Assembly (NCBI GenBank): GCA_963691705.1
Contig: OY829538.1
Coordinates: 74,716,781 to 74,780,780, forward strand
DNA length: 64,000 nucleotides
Reading direction: 5' to 3'
DNA from: Viola odorata
Lineage: Eukaryota > Streptophyta > Magnoliopsida > Malpighiales > Violaceae
Made by a program: the position numbers and the translations under genes. Shown one piece after another: positions 25,509-37,228 of this stretch; position 1 is the first letter of the stretch; every line of letters starts with the position of its first letter. The notes below the pieces were generated by a model. It was not told the DNA's origin and did no database searches. It saw only the letters and a program-made list of their open reading frames with translations.

Positions 25509-27002
25509 ATGGCCAGCGATCAGCAAGATACCTCACGTGCAGTATTTTACAGATGAGGACAGCGACGAATACGAAGAAGAACAAGCAACAGAAAATGAAG
25601 AAGGGGAAAAAGAAGACGAGGAGGAGGAGGAGCAAGAAAGCAGCAAGAACGGTTACAAAAGCATGTTTCTCATGTGCTGCGGCGGCGGAGGAAGAGTTGG
25701 TTCTTTAGGGAGGAGAGGCGGCGGTGGGTTGTTGTTGGACCCGAAAGCTAAATGCGTTCAAGAATGGAATAGGGTTTTCCTTCTTGTCTGTGCTACTGGA
25801 CTCTTTGTGGACCCACTCTTCTTCTACGCGCTCTCTATAAGCGACACGTGTATGTGCCTGTTCGTCGACGGGTGGTTCGCCATAACGGTCACGGCTCTCC
25901 GGTGCATGACCGACGTGTTGCACGTGTGGAATATGTGGCTGCATTTCAAAATGGCCAAAAAGCCTTTTTATGGTGGCTTTGCGGCTAATACTAACAATAA
26001 TGCGGGTGGCGGACGACAAGTCGCCGGGAGCCAGCGTGCGGCGGCTCTGAGGTATTTGAAAATGAAGAAAGGGTTCTTCTTTGATCTCTTTGTGATTCTG
26101 CCACTACCCGAGATGAGTCATATATCCTCTTTCATTTATTTATTTTTTCATTTCTAATCAAGTATGTCATTATTCTTTTTCAAAACAAAATTTATTTGAA
26201 AAAAATATTTTTCAATGCATAAAATTCACTCCTGCATTTGTAGCACAAGTTAGAATAAACTACTATATTTATTGGTGAGCCAAATAAATCATTACATTTA
26301 TTCACTTGGTCAATATTGACCACTACTACCTAAAAATAAAAATGTCTTATTTGGCACCTTGTAAAATGAGGGAGATCTCGATTTTTTTTTACTACAAAAA
26401 AAAATATTGCTAATTTATTCCAACTTAATTTTTTTATAGTGGAATAAATAACCGCAATATTTTTATTTTAAAAGTATAATGACGTCCGACAATAGATAAA
26501 TTCATAAGTTGCCAAATAAAGTATTATTATTTTTGACAATAATGGTTTATGTTAACAGTGTAGGCAAATGTAGTGGTTTACTTGACTCAATTACAAATAT
26601 TATGGCTTGTCTTGACTTGTAATACAAATGTGAGGGTGAATTTTATCCTTTTTTTTTTCTTATTTCTTTTATCAACTTATCTTGTGGCCGTGAGCTTGTA
26701 GTTGAGCGGAGTCCTGTTGAGAATGACTCTCAAATTTTTCGAATTACATCATAACAATCCTTAAAATTTTCATATTTTCTAATAATTTATCATATTTTGT
26801 TCCTTAATTAAATTTTAAAATTTTTATATAAGGAATCCTAAATCTTTCAATTCCTATAATTTAGGGAAACGTTATATCTCGAGGTCGAGTTAGTAAAAAT
26901 AATATTTTGCAACCATATATAAAAAAATTATATAGTGCATTCAATATTCTAGCGAGACATACACTTATACTAATAAAGTGGTTATAAGGTAAACGGTCCA
27001 TT

Positions 27003-27580
27003 ATTACTATAGATAGCGATAGGTGCCCTCTGTGTGGAGAAACTGAGGAAACGGTTGATCATCTCATTCTCCACTGTAAGTTTACTCTTCAAATTTGGAC
27101 GTCGATTTTGAGGTGGGCGGGTATGCAGTGGGTGACTCCTAAGTCAATGTTAACCCACTGGGAGAGTTGGTCGTCTCTGCTGATGTGTAACAAAACGGTT
27201 GTCCAAGATAGCTGGTCGATTCTTATATATGCCGGGTGTTACTCAATTTGGCTTCAGCGGAATAAAGTGGTCTTCAACGAAGGTAGATGTTGTTCCTTCG
27301 GCTGTCTGAACCTCATCTTTAGCACTTGGCAACAGTGGTTGCTGACCTTGGACCCTCGCTTTCCCTATTCTCATTCTCAGATGATCCTTGGACCGGATTG
27401 GCTCTATGGGTTAGGATGATGGTTTTGTTTGTCGTTTCTGTTTTTTGTTTCGTGCAGCTTCTGTTGTTGAGTAGCTTGTGTGTGGTTCAGTGAGTGTATT
27501 TTCAGCAGGTAGCTTGACTACCTGCCCTGTTCCTCTCTGTATTGGTTCGTGTTTTTTGGGTCATTTGTGATGACCTTACA

Positions 27581-27627
<47 letters not shown>

Positions 27628-27643
27628 GCATATTAAAAAAAAA
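27003..27643 (+). mobile_element. 5'-truncated LINE retrotransposon in CNGC intron 1
   Basis: The reading frame has a zinc-knuckle-like CPLCGETEETVDHLILHC followed by IWTSILRWAG and WLQRNKVVFNE, the zf-RVT region at the end of plant L1-type reverse transcriptases, and stops at 27417-27419. A 3'UTR, a TA microsatellite and a short poly(A) follow. An exact 17-bp duplication (AAGGTAAACGGTCCATT) flanks it at 26986-27002 and 27644-27660. A truncated 5' end, poly(A) and long target duplication are typical of LINE integration. Confidence 0.93.
27583..27624. repeat. (TA)n microsatellite in the LINE 3' end
   Basis: About 20 uninterrupted TA units lie just before the LINE poly(A). Such runs are often polymorphic between individuals. 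Confidence 0.9.
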
Positions 27644-27660
27644 AAGGTAAACGGTCCATT

Positions 27661-28527
27661 TGAGATTTATCTCACCACTACTTATGTGTGTGATATTTTT
27701 TCAATTTATATTTTTTATAAAAAAAACCTACTATATACAGTAGCTTTTTTATTGGCTTGGTGTATGGCATAGCGGGTGTACATGTACTATATAATTAATC
27801 AAAATATGTGTCATAGTGTTGGTTAAGGATTCTTGTATGGTAGTGTGAGGTGGTCACAAATGCATTGTATTTATTTCCTTTTAAATATGAGTTGGGTATA
27901 TATATACAGTTTTATGCATGCTTTGCTGGGTTGTATTTGTAATATATATAGAGCTATGAAGGCATGTGATATGGCCATGTCGTTTCTTCTGTATATATGT
28001 AATAGGTAAAAACTAAAAAAAAAAAGGGTGAAATGACAATTAAAAGTGCAATACTGATAAATGCATAGGATGCTTCGTTTTCATCGAAATTGTTTTCAAA
28101 TTTCATACATATGGCCAACACCAGGAGAGATTATTAACCTTGTACATTAATTGCTTCCATTTAAGTCTAGTAAAATGGGTCACGGGTCATGGGTCATGGG
28201 TCGGGGTTAGGGTTGGGTTTATTTAATTAATTTATTTAACAGGGTTGTGCTAATGATCAAAGTTATGTAAATGAACTTGACTTGACAATGACATTTTCTT
28301 GGCTATAAGTATATAACATGCAACTCATTAGAGAATTTTCCTTCTCTTGTCGTAATTTGCATTATGAAAACAGAGCAAAAAGATATATGTTTTGTACTTT
28401 ATACCATTAATTTGGACGGTACATAATTAATAATCTTGTACCAATTTTATTATTTTATCAATTTCAAAAGAAAAAAGAAAAGAAAAAGAAATTCTAAATG
28501 AAATATTTGAAATTAATATTGTTGCAG
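27661..28527 (+). other. Remainder of CNGC4-like intron 1
   Basis: AT-rich, no gene. It contains a short run of GGGTCATGGGTC repeats near 28180-28210 and ends in a normal acceptor (TTGTTGCAG) at 28527. Confidence 0.5.
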
Positions 28528-29676
28528 ATTGTGGTATGGGTGGCGATACCATGGTTGCTGCTGGAAGGAGGGTCAGTGACGGTGTTGCTGATAATATTCC
28601 TGTTCCAATATCTTCCAAAGATATATCACTCCGTCTGTCTCCTCCGTAACATGCAAAACCTCTCCGGTTATATCTTTGGTACTGTTTGGTGGGGAATTGC
28701 CCTCAACATGATCGCCTACTTCGTTGCATCTCATGTAAGTTTACTCAAATTTTTCGTAAAATATTTTATATTATTATTATTTTGAAATGAAAAAAGTAAT
28801 TATAGAGTCAATTATGATTTATTAGTATATTTCCTCCAAAATTGAAAAGAAGTAAATTTCGAGTTCGAATTTTATAATTTGCATTTTAACATTGTTTATG
28901 CCGTTGATGTTTTAGGGATGTTGTTTAAAGTGAGACCATAAAACTTAGTGCTTGTCCTCGAGAATAAAATCTCAACTTTCTCCTTTTGCTATGAAAAAGT
29001 TGAAACCATTTCTTTTTCCTTCCACAAGCTAGCTAGGTTAGTAGTAGTAAGTGTTTATATAAACTATACAAACATAAAATAAAAGGGTGTGGTCATGCAT
29101 GGATGAACAGGCAGCAGGTGCATGTTGGTACCTGCTAGGGATCCAAAGGGCAGCAACATGCTTGAGAGAGCAATGTAGGGGAACAAAAGGGTGTGGTCTG
29201 GAACTGCTATCTTGTAGAGAACCGATTTGCTATGGAACAAGAAAGAATTTGATGGATAAAGCAAGATGGGCATGGGGAGATAACAAGCAAGCAAGGTTTA
29301 CTTGCTTAGAAAATCCTGACAAATTCGACTATGGAGCTTATGAATGGACCGTTCAACTTGTCACTAATGATAGCCAGTTGGAGAAAATACTCTTCCCCAT
29401 ATTTTGGGGCTAATGACTCTTAGGTACGTACCTGTCGTTACATTTTCATTTTTAATATTGTTTTTCTTTCTTTTCGTGACAAATATATATGTAAATGTGA
29501 AGTGATGATGACTGTATGATCATGTGTAATGTGGTCAGTACATTTGGGAACCTCGAGAGCACAACAGAATGGCTTGAAGTTGTCTTCAACATCATAGTTC
29601 TAACAAGCGGACTCCTCCTCGTTCACGTCAATTATTTCCTTCTATAAAAAAAAAGCTTAATGTTCGTTACTTTCTA

Positions 29677-29922
29677 CTCCCACTATTCTATTATATTATT
29701 TGTCGTTTTCGGCATTTTCTCTTTGTTTAATTACTAGTCGTTTTTCTACTTTTTAACTAAGTGTTAATATAATTTTATTCAACCACCACTTAATATGAAT
29801 TTAATTAACAATCTTGATAATAATTAAATATGATATATTTTCAAGATCATGAAGATAAACACATAAAAAAATAATAGTTTTTGCGTATCGATAAAAAAAA
29901 GATAAGAAATATGAAATGGAGG
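29677..29922. mobile_element. Stowaway-like MITE just after the CNGC fragment
   Basis: The left end TA-CTCCCACTATTCTATTATATT and right end AATATGAAATGGAGG-TA are imperfect inverted repeats with TA on both sides. The element is 246 bp, noncoding, and begins 29 bases after the stop codon of the truncated channel. Confidence 0.65.
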
Positions 29923-30434
29923 TAGTAATTTTTTAAAAGTATTTTCTAATTTTTTTTTTTCAAAAGAAAGATACTAGAAATATAATTAAAATAAAATACC
30001 CAAAAATTGTAAGTCGTGCCGTTTTTTATATACCTTTAGCTAATTAATAATGCAATCCTATAAGATGTAGTTTCGCAGGGAATATATGTACCTTAGGACC
30101 TGAAATAAAATCCAAAAGCACTTCTTGTTTTTGTTCTATTCTGCAGAGCTAATTCTAGAGATCAGAATGGGCCCACCTTACAATAGGCCCACTTTTGTAA
30201 TCTCTGTGTTTGGTTGGTTGGTACTAAGCTTTGATCCTCTAACCTGGGAGGAGCTTTTTTCCACATTACCACCAAGCTAGAGGAGGCTTAGTTCCCACTT
30301 TTGCAATCTAATTGGCCTTTTGCCCATCAATTTTCCTTTTTTCCAAAACAAAAAAATATATATTAAAAAATCTAACTTGTTGCATTGTTTAATTTAATTT
30401 ATTTTATTTTATTTTGGTGCATGGATGGAGGTAG
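29923..30434. other. Spacer without recognised genes
   Basis: It contains a GGCCCACCTTACAATAGGCCCAC short direct repeat near 30170-30195 and otherwise AT-rich sequence. Nothing else is supported. Confidence 0.4.
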
Positions 30435-31510
30435 GGGTGTGCACATTTCCGAAATCCCGAAATTCTGAATTTTCCGACCCGAATTTTTTGAATTTCGGAT
30501 ATAATATTTCGGATATCGGAATTTCGGGTATCGGATAGTGATACCCGAAATTTAATTCGGATTCGGGATCGGTATGAGTTTGGGAAAAATCGGATAACTG
30601 ATTTTCCCGAAATATTTATGTATCAGTATTATTGTATTTACCATTTGGTCCATTTCAATTATTTTCAATCACAGATCTCATCTCACACGAACGAACGACT
30701 CACACCTTACCTCTCTCGACTCTCACTCACTCTCCTCTCTCGACAGACCAAATCGGAACCCTAACGCCCTCACCACCACGATTCACCTCTCTTTCTCACA
30801 GTCTCACTCTCTTCTCTTCTCTCTCGACATCGACGAAATCGAAATTTAACCCAGTAACCCTCACCTTACGGCCTCACCACCATCTTCACCCAAAATCAAT
30901 CGGAACCCTAACCCAATAACCTCACCTCACGGCCTCATTTACAGACACAGTCACCCCTCTTCTCTCAAATTCTCAATCTCTCCTCTCTCTCGACACTGTC
31001 ACGGAGTGTCACCGACTCACGGCTTCTGGTATGGTATGTATCTATACCGCTTTTCGTTTTCTTTCTCTTCTGCGTGTGATTGTGACTGTGAGATTCTTCA
31101 ATCATTGTGATTGTATTTTGTTGTTGTTGCTTGGCAGTAGCTTGATTCTTGATTGTATTTTGTTGTTGTTGCCATTGAGGCTTTCAATTTGTACTGGATG
31201 TATTCTATGAAGCCATTGAGGCTTTCAATTTCTGCTCCCAGGTTATAAAATTGCTTCCAGGATGTAATTTGCTTGGCTTGATTAATGATTGTAATTTGTT
31301 GTTGTTGGCTTGTTGCCATTGAGGCTTTCAATTTGTACCGGATGTATTGTATAATTTGTATGAAGCCATTGAGGCTTTCAATTTCTGCTTATAAAATTGC
31401 TTCCAGGATGTAAAATTGAGACAGAGTTTTTAATTTGAATTTTCGAATATGTATATCCGAATTTCCGGAAACCCGACCCGAATTTCCGAAAATTAAAATT
31501 TGGGAAATAC
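30435..31510. mobile_element. Probable hAT-like non-autonomous element or fragment
   Basis: It starts TAGGGGTGTGCAC, a common hAT-type plant end, and is followed by dense CCGAAAT/CCCGAAATT subterminal repeats. Similar motifs in opposite sense lie at 31430-31500. The clean inverted right terminus was not found. Between them is a CT-rich segment (30650-31040) resembling an untranslated leader and an internal tandem repeat. Class assignment is tentative. Confidence 0.45.
31125..31415. repeat. Two-unit tandem repeat of about 150 bp
   Basis: The block TTGTTGTTG..CCATTGAGGCTTTCAATTTGTAC..GAAGCCATTGAGGCTTTCAATTTCTGC..AAAATTGCTTCCAGGATGTAA occurs twice (about 31125-31266 and 31285-31415). Inside each unit the CCATTGAGGCTTTCAATTT motif is itself doubled. 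Confidence 0.8.
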
Positions 31511-33361
31511 AAAAATAGTACTTTAAGAATAAAACTAGAGAGTTTGAAATTATCAGAAGAGCGAATATAAAGCCAGTCGGACACGAAACAATGACAAGTT
31601 GGCCCACCCAATCAGCTCGAGGAGTGACCGATGCGGATTCCGGTGATGATCTGAGTACGAGCCTCTGCGATTAATGTTCATGGAGAGGTTGTCGACGACA
31701 ACGATCCATTGCATTATTGAAACATAATAATCCCACTAAAATATTATATTGTTTGTATTGATTGAGTATATTTTACCTTAAATTGACTGATGAAAGCACG
31801 AAGAAAAAGTCAAAGATATGAATGTATTTTTAAACAGCAAGTTGTAATTAATGTATGTTATTGATATACAATTCATGGATCTATAGATTTTAAAATGTAA
31901 AACGCGTCATTTGAAGTTGATGGGAGCAGTTGAGTTATTAAAAAATATAAAGTTCTAACATATAAGAAAATTGAGTTAATGACTCATTTAATTTTATTGT
32001 ATTTGTCACTAGAGTTCTTAATCCATGTCATTAACCCCTAATATGATTTGAAACGACTCGAATTTCAAATAATCGTCATTTAATATGGTGATTAGATTAT
32101 TTGATGGTTTTGATAAATTTTTATTTTGGGTTAGAATAAGATATTTTTTTATGAAAAACATAAATATACGCGCGATATATATACATATTTGTTTTTCTTC
32201 ACGTACGAAATTAGTGTTAACATGTGTGTTCATCGTGTTGTTGTTTTTAAAAGTAATAATGTTTTTAGATGTTAATTTGAATAATTCGGCAAAACAAAAG
32301 GGTTTATGAATGGTTTCATGAATTTCTTCTTCAAGATCCAAAATTTGGATAATTGTGCAGAAATGAAAAGATTTAAAAAAAAAAAGATTTTGGGTAACTC
32401 TATGATTTGTTTTTTCAAGCCATAAACCTAACCATCGAACCCATTATTTAGATTACTTAACAAATCGAAGGGTTCATGAGTGTTTTCATGGAATTCTGCC
32501 AGATATCATGAACTACAATATCATGTACCTCACTCACGGTTTGAAGTTGTTCAAACCGGTTGATTATGGTATTTGAACATATTAGGGTAGGCTAATATCT
32601 TCTTACCTTCGCATAATAATTCTTGCGGTAAGCTCATGTGAGTCCGTGACCTTATTTTAAATTGCATATGTTATTAATTATAATTACAACTTACAAAAAA
32701 TTGAACACGTGATCTTGTGAATATGGAATCTAAATTTTACTTATTTTTTATTATTTACTTATTAAAAGGTTTCACGGTAAACCATCTTTTTTTTAGAAAA
32801 AACGTGAATTAACGCTAGTAAAATATTTCAATTATATCATGATTAAGCCAATAATTCATCCCATTGGGTGAGATAGCTAATAAATGGACGCCCGGCATAA
32901 ATTGGTATGCATAATGATAAAAACATCTTATTAAACAAACGTGTAGACTCAAATTCATAAAAAAATAATGAGTTTGAAAAATTGGAATCACCGCTTAAAA
33001 ATTAAGGAAAATAAAGAAAATTGCGATTAATCCTCTTTTGAGGAAAAACTGGTTTAATGTCAATTTAACATAAAATAAAATATATTTTAATTTTCTTTAA
33101 TTTTCCTTAATTATTATAAGAAAATTCTCTGTCATATTTTTTATTTTCTTTAATTTTTATGTGGTTAATTGCAATGACCTTTTAATGGCCAAACAGTTTT
33201 TAAATTAATTTTAAAATTAGAATATAGTTTGGTAAAATTGGTAAATATAAGGTTCAAATTAAAGAAAAATGAAACATAAAAGGTGATTTGCATATTGGAT
33301 ACAAATACACGGATTGTTTTACTATACCAAACAAAAGTCTCCAAAGTCAAAGGCCTTTGCA
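31511..33361. other. Spacer upstream of NLR gene C, homologous to that upstream of B
   Basis: 31770-31920 matches 11455-11600 and 32520-33060 matches 12240-12770. There are no genes; the short open frames are not conserved in the matching spacer. This is the left flank of the duplication block. Confidence 0.6.
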
Positions 33362-33377
33362 TATACCATCACTTTGC

Positions 33378-33380
<3 letters not shown>

Positions 33381-33408
<28 letters not shown>
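33381..33408. repeat. (CT)n microsatellite in the leader region of gene C
   Basis: Fourteen CT units sit at the position of shorter CT tracts in A (about 2285) and B (about 14107). It could act as a pyrimidine patch near the transcription start. Confidence 0.8.
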
Positions 33409-33411
<3 letters not shown>

Positions 33412-34988
33412 GCTTACTAGTAAAAGTTTCTCCTTCCTTTTTCAGAGGCTACCAGAGTCCTTCACTTCAATTTTTCCATTGTTTCTCACATTTAAATCAT
33501 CAACCAAGAAGGCCAGAAGTCAAGAAAGAAATAGAAAAGGAAAAGGTATAAATGATTTCATTAATTTTCTACGTGTTTCTTGAAAAGTTGATTCAAATTG
33601 AAGGACATGATCAGCAAAATATGTATATATGGTTTTCTCACTCGCAAAAGTTGTTTCTTTTCTGGTTAGGATTAGCAAACTCAAGATAGAAGAAGAAGCT
33701 TACCAGATCTATACCGGAAACATTCCAATCTAATACGGAGTATTATATAAGGTAATTATTGTTTTTTAATTCATTATTCCACCAACTTATCATATAACAT
33801 ATCTATTGCAAAATCTAATTCCTGCTTTTTTTATCAGTATTATATACTTATTGAGTTAGACAAAACTATACGTGTAATTTTTACAATCAATATCATTTTA
33901 GGCAAAATTATCATAATCGAACCGAACAACGAACTATAATTCATTGATTTTCTGATTTAATCGAATTCAACCAGATCGTGTTTTAAAATCATTCGTATTG
34001 GGATGTTAAGGGTTTGATGTTGTGCGGCTGTGAAGTAATAAAAGAAAGTTATCAAAATGATTATGCGAAATACAGAGGTGAGGGAAGAGGAGGGGCAGCT
34101 TGGTCCTTTCACCAACGCGCACAGTGGCACCTTAAACTCTGTGCCCAAGTCTTAAACGACAAACAATCAGGGACTGAGGGAGTATAAAATAGATTATAAG
34201 TAAAAATTGTTAGATTATTCGGCTCATAATTTAATATTAACATGATATAACCATTTAAAATTTAACATTAGTTTCTTTAAAAAAAAATTAAACTAACATG
34301 ATTTGTAGAAATTGTAAAAATATTGGATGCATAATTAAATAAATTATGGGAATACAAAATTTTAAATCAGACAAATAATTTAACATTAATTAAAATGGAG
34401 CCTATAAAAAAAAAAGAAAATACAATAATTTTAAGCACGGAAAATATTAAAATCAATGTAAGTATAACTCTAATTTGATTTTACGATAATAGAATAGCGT
34501 TACGGATTTTATAACTCCAGTATTCGTAATTAAATTAAATCAAGAAATTAACATACAATAAATTGGAGTTATACAATTTTCCTCAAAATCAAATTTATTG
34601 ATTTAAACACATATATATATATATAGCTCAAACTCATACACATACGGCTAAAAGCAATGGTAGTCTTGGATGCTAAATAATTTAAAAATAATGAATCACA
34701 CACATGCACATACGACTTGAACTAAATAAATATATAATTCGTACCATAAATATATAAACCGTATTAAGCAATGACACAAAGTTGAGCGTTATTTAGTTTG
34801 CCGGATTGGTGATGCGGTAGGTTAATTGTGTGATGCGGATCATTAATTAATTGACATTTTTTGGCAAAAGGGTTGGGGATGAGGTAGGATGCACGGAGGT
34901 TAAACCAATCAATTCAAGTTTTAATTAATGGACAATTTTTGGTAAAAAAAGATCAGTAAATTGTATAGGTTATAATGGACACAAAATA

Positions 34989-35248
34989 CTCCCTCCGTCC
35001 CACAAAGTATGACTTCCTCGCATCCCAATATTCAGTAGGGAACGCATATCGAGGAGGTCGGATGAGGCACTATTTGACCTCAAAAAAATCCGAAATTTTT
35101 TGTGAACGTACGTTAATCCTTAACGTACTTCCCAGAAAAAATTAGGGGCAAAATTGTCTCAAATAGTGAGTCTACCGGCCGTTTTAAGATACGTGCCGAA
35201 ACAGTAAAAGCAAAAGCTAAAACGTCATACTTTGTGGGACGAAGGGAG
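34989..35248. mobile_element. Intact Stowaway-like MITE (inverted copy of the 13421 family)
   Basis: It is 260 bp with ends CTCCCTCCGTCCCACAAAGT and the inverted CTCCCTTCGTCCCACAAAGT, TA at 34987-34988 and 35249-35250. The interior is the reverse complement of 13421-13680 with few changes. It lies in the putative leader intron of gene C. Confidence 0.92.
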
Positions 35249-36384
35249 TAGTAAATTGTCAGATAGAGGTAGGAGGTAGGTTAAGCTGATTCCAATTTTT
35301 AATTAGTAAATGGAAGTTACCAGCGGATAGTAGTTTTTAATTAATTGATAGGACAAATTTCGGCAAAAAAAGATCAGTAAATTAGAGTTATTAAAAATTA
35401 AAGGTGTAATAGATTTTTGAAAGAAAAATTAAAAGTATAAAAGACTTTTAAATAATAAGGCCCTTCGTACTTTTTATATAGTATAGATATAGATATAGAT
35501 ATTATATATTTTTCGAGTTAGGCAAAACTATGCATATAATTTTTACAATCAATATCATTTTACGCAAAGTTATAAGGAACCGAACCGGACAGCGAACTGC
35601 TCAGTTCATGATTCACTGATTTTCTGATTTAACCGAATTCAACCAGATTGTGTTTCAAAACCGTTCGTATATCGAGCTAGTTTAATCGGATTGAACCGGT
35701 TGGTTTATTATAAAATAATATAATTTTGATTAAATGAAATAACTTTGAGTAAAATTGGTGTTTTTTTGATTCATTTTGTTCCCAATCTCCCAACAAACAA
35801 CTACCTATGAATATAATATTTTGTTTTCTTTTTTATATTCACTTAAATAACTACGATTTCAAACCAAATGTAAACACTAAACCGTAACAAAACAACATCA
35901 TGCCGCCTTCTCCTCTCTCATCATGAATCTATATGAACCTCGTCTCTCTCTCTCTCCGTCGTGGCAACAATGCAAATTATTCCTCTTTCATTTCTCTTCC
36001 TTTGTTTTCTTTTAAATATAAAATAAAACAACGGAATAACTAAAAGAAAATGCAATTAACCGTCCGATGATGAAATCGTGTGTTTTTAATTTTCTAGTTT
36101 TTGTCAAGTGTTTTTAATTTTTAATTTTGTCAAATCTATATATCAAAACGTCTCCGTTTCGCCTAAACGTAAGGCTGTTTTAGGTAAATCGTTCAATTCA
36201 ACAAAAAATTGACCTGGTCAAATACAATTTTTTTCATATGCAGTCTAAAAAGGTCAGATCGAACCGATTTTATTATATTTTTTGATTTTTTGGTCGGACC
36301 AATCGGTTTTTAGGTGATTTTAGGCATACCACAAATGTTATTTATTGTCACGAATGCCAATCTACTCTAATTCCATTCTAATTA

Positions 36385-36898
36385 TGGCAAAAAGATATAA
36401 ATGGCTCCTGAACTTTAATTTTTAATTAATATGGCCCCTGAACTATTAATTTGTTTAATTACAACCCTGCGAATCGAACGTTTTGACAAAATTGGACCCT
36501 TCCGTCACAGAAATCTAACGTGGCAACGTTATCTTCCACGTCAGACACGTTTCACACGCCACGTCGTCGAGCCACGTCAGATTCGTGCCAACTCACACCT
36601 CCACATCATTGCTTTATCAGAGGCCACATTAATCATTTAATTAAAATTCAGGAGCCATTTGTGTCTTTTTACCGAATAGATGTGGAGGTGTGAGGTGGCA
36701 AGTTGCTGACGTGGCTCGACGACGTGGCAAGTGAAACATGGGTGATGTGGAAGATAACGTCGCCATGTCAGATTTCTATCACGGTAGGGGCCATTTATGT
36801 CAAAATGCTCGATTCGTAGAGTTATAATTAAATAAATTAATAGTTCAGGGGCCACATTAATTAAAAAATTAAAGTTCAGGAGCCATTCTCTTTTTGCC
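36385..36898. mobile_element. Foldback Mutator-like MITE with 9-bp target duplication
   Basis: The exact duplication TTCTAATTA flanks it at 36376-36384 and 36899-36907. The terminal repeats (GGCAAAAAGA.., GGCTCCTGAACTTTAATTTTT) extend inward for over 200 bases, so the two halves nearly mirror each other through the CCACGTC-rich part. An extra copy of the terminal motif (AATTCAGGAGCCATTTGTGTC) lies near the centre at about 36645. A 9-bp duplication fits MULE-type elements. The ORFs inside are palindrome shadows. Confidence 0.88.
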
Positions 36899-37228
36899 TT
36901 CTAATTACTAAAATTGTGAGCATTTTTAATTCCACAACTACTCCTCCCATTTTAGCCCCTAGAGCAATGAAATTAAAAAATCAACCACCATCGACATATA
37001 AAATCTCAAATGGAGAATAACCAGTCCAAAATGGATCTAATCATGGTTAGATGTTTATGTTACTAATTCTTTACCGGCTTTCTTAGCTTCTCTGCAAAGT
37101 AGAAAGATGCAATATCAGTTTTAATTTCATCTACTGCGAACTCAATGCAATGGCGTGCTTTTCAATTTGCGAAAGAGTATTTATAATATTTTTCTCGCTT
37201 GAACTTGGCAGCGCTGTTGTTGCGCGTT

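Larger units (their letters stand above)
25509..29647 (+). pseudogene. CNGC4: Truncated CNGC4-type cyclic nucleotide-gated channel gene
   Basis: Recognised by KVFLLVCATGLFVDPLFFYAL-like S1, CMCLFVDGW S2, FFFDLFVILPLP S3, the FQYLPKIYHSV segment, FGTVWWGIALNMIAYF S5 and the pore helix KILFPIFWGLMTLSTFGN. Exons: 25509-26112, 28528-28734, 29111-29423, 29539-29647. Lesions: from ATG 25509 the frame stops after 15 codons, and the conserved acidic N-terminus (DEDSDEYEEEQ) is in another frame; the exon 1 donor reads GAG|ATGAGT where GT is expected; the last exon ends in S6 (TSGLLLV, then six foreign residues and TAA). The C-linker and cyclic-nucleotide-binding domain are absent. Arabidopsis CNGC4 (DND2/HLM1) is a plasma-membrane Ca2+-permeable channel in immunity. 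This copy is almost certainly not a working channel. The name refers to family membership. Confidence 0.88.
33362..37211 (+). promoter_or_regulatory. Leader and expanded 5'UTR intron of NLR gene C
   Basis: The CT-rich patch at 33381-33408 and the conserved leader run to the donor ATATAAG|GTAATT at 33751. The acceptor CTTGGCAG lies at 37204-37211. The inferred intron is about 3.46 kb against about 0.5 kb in A and B, enlarged by a Stowaway MITE, a Mutator-like element and other AT-rich sequence. If real, the ATG (37229) comes 17 bases into the next exon. Confidence 0.45.

Noticed and set aside
36431..36855. Two opposite 70-residue frames with similar protein sequence (MAPELLI..)
   Set aside because: They are the two arms of the foldback element, not genes.
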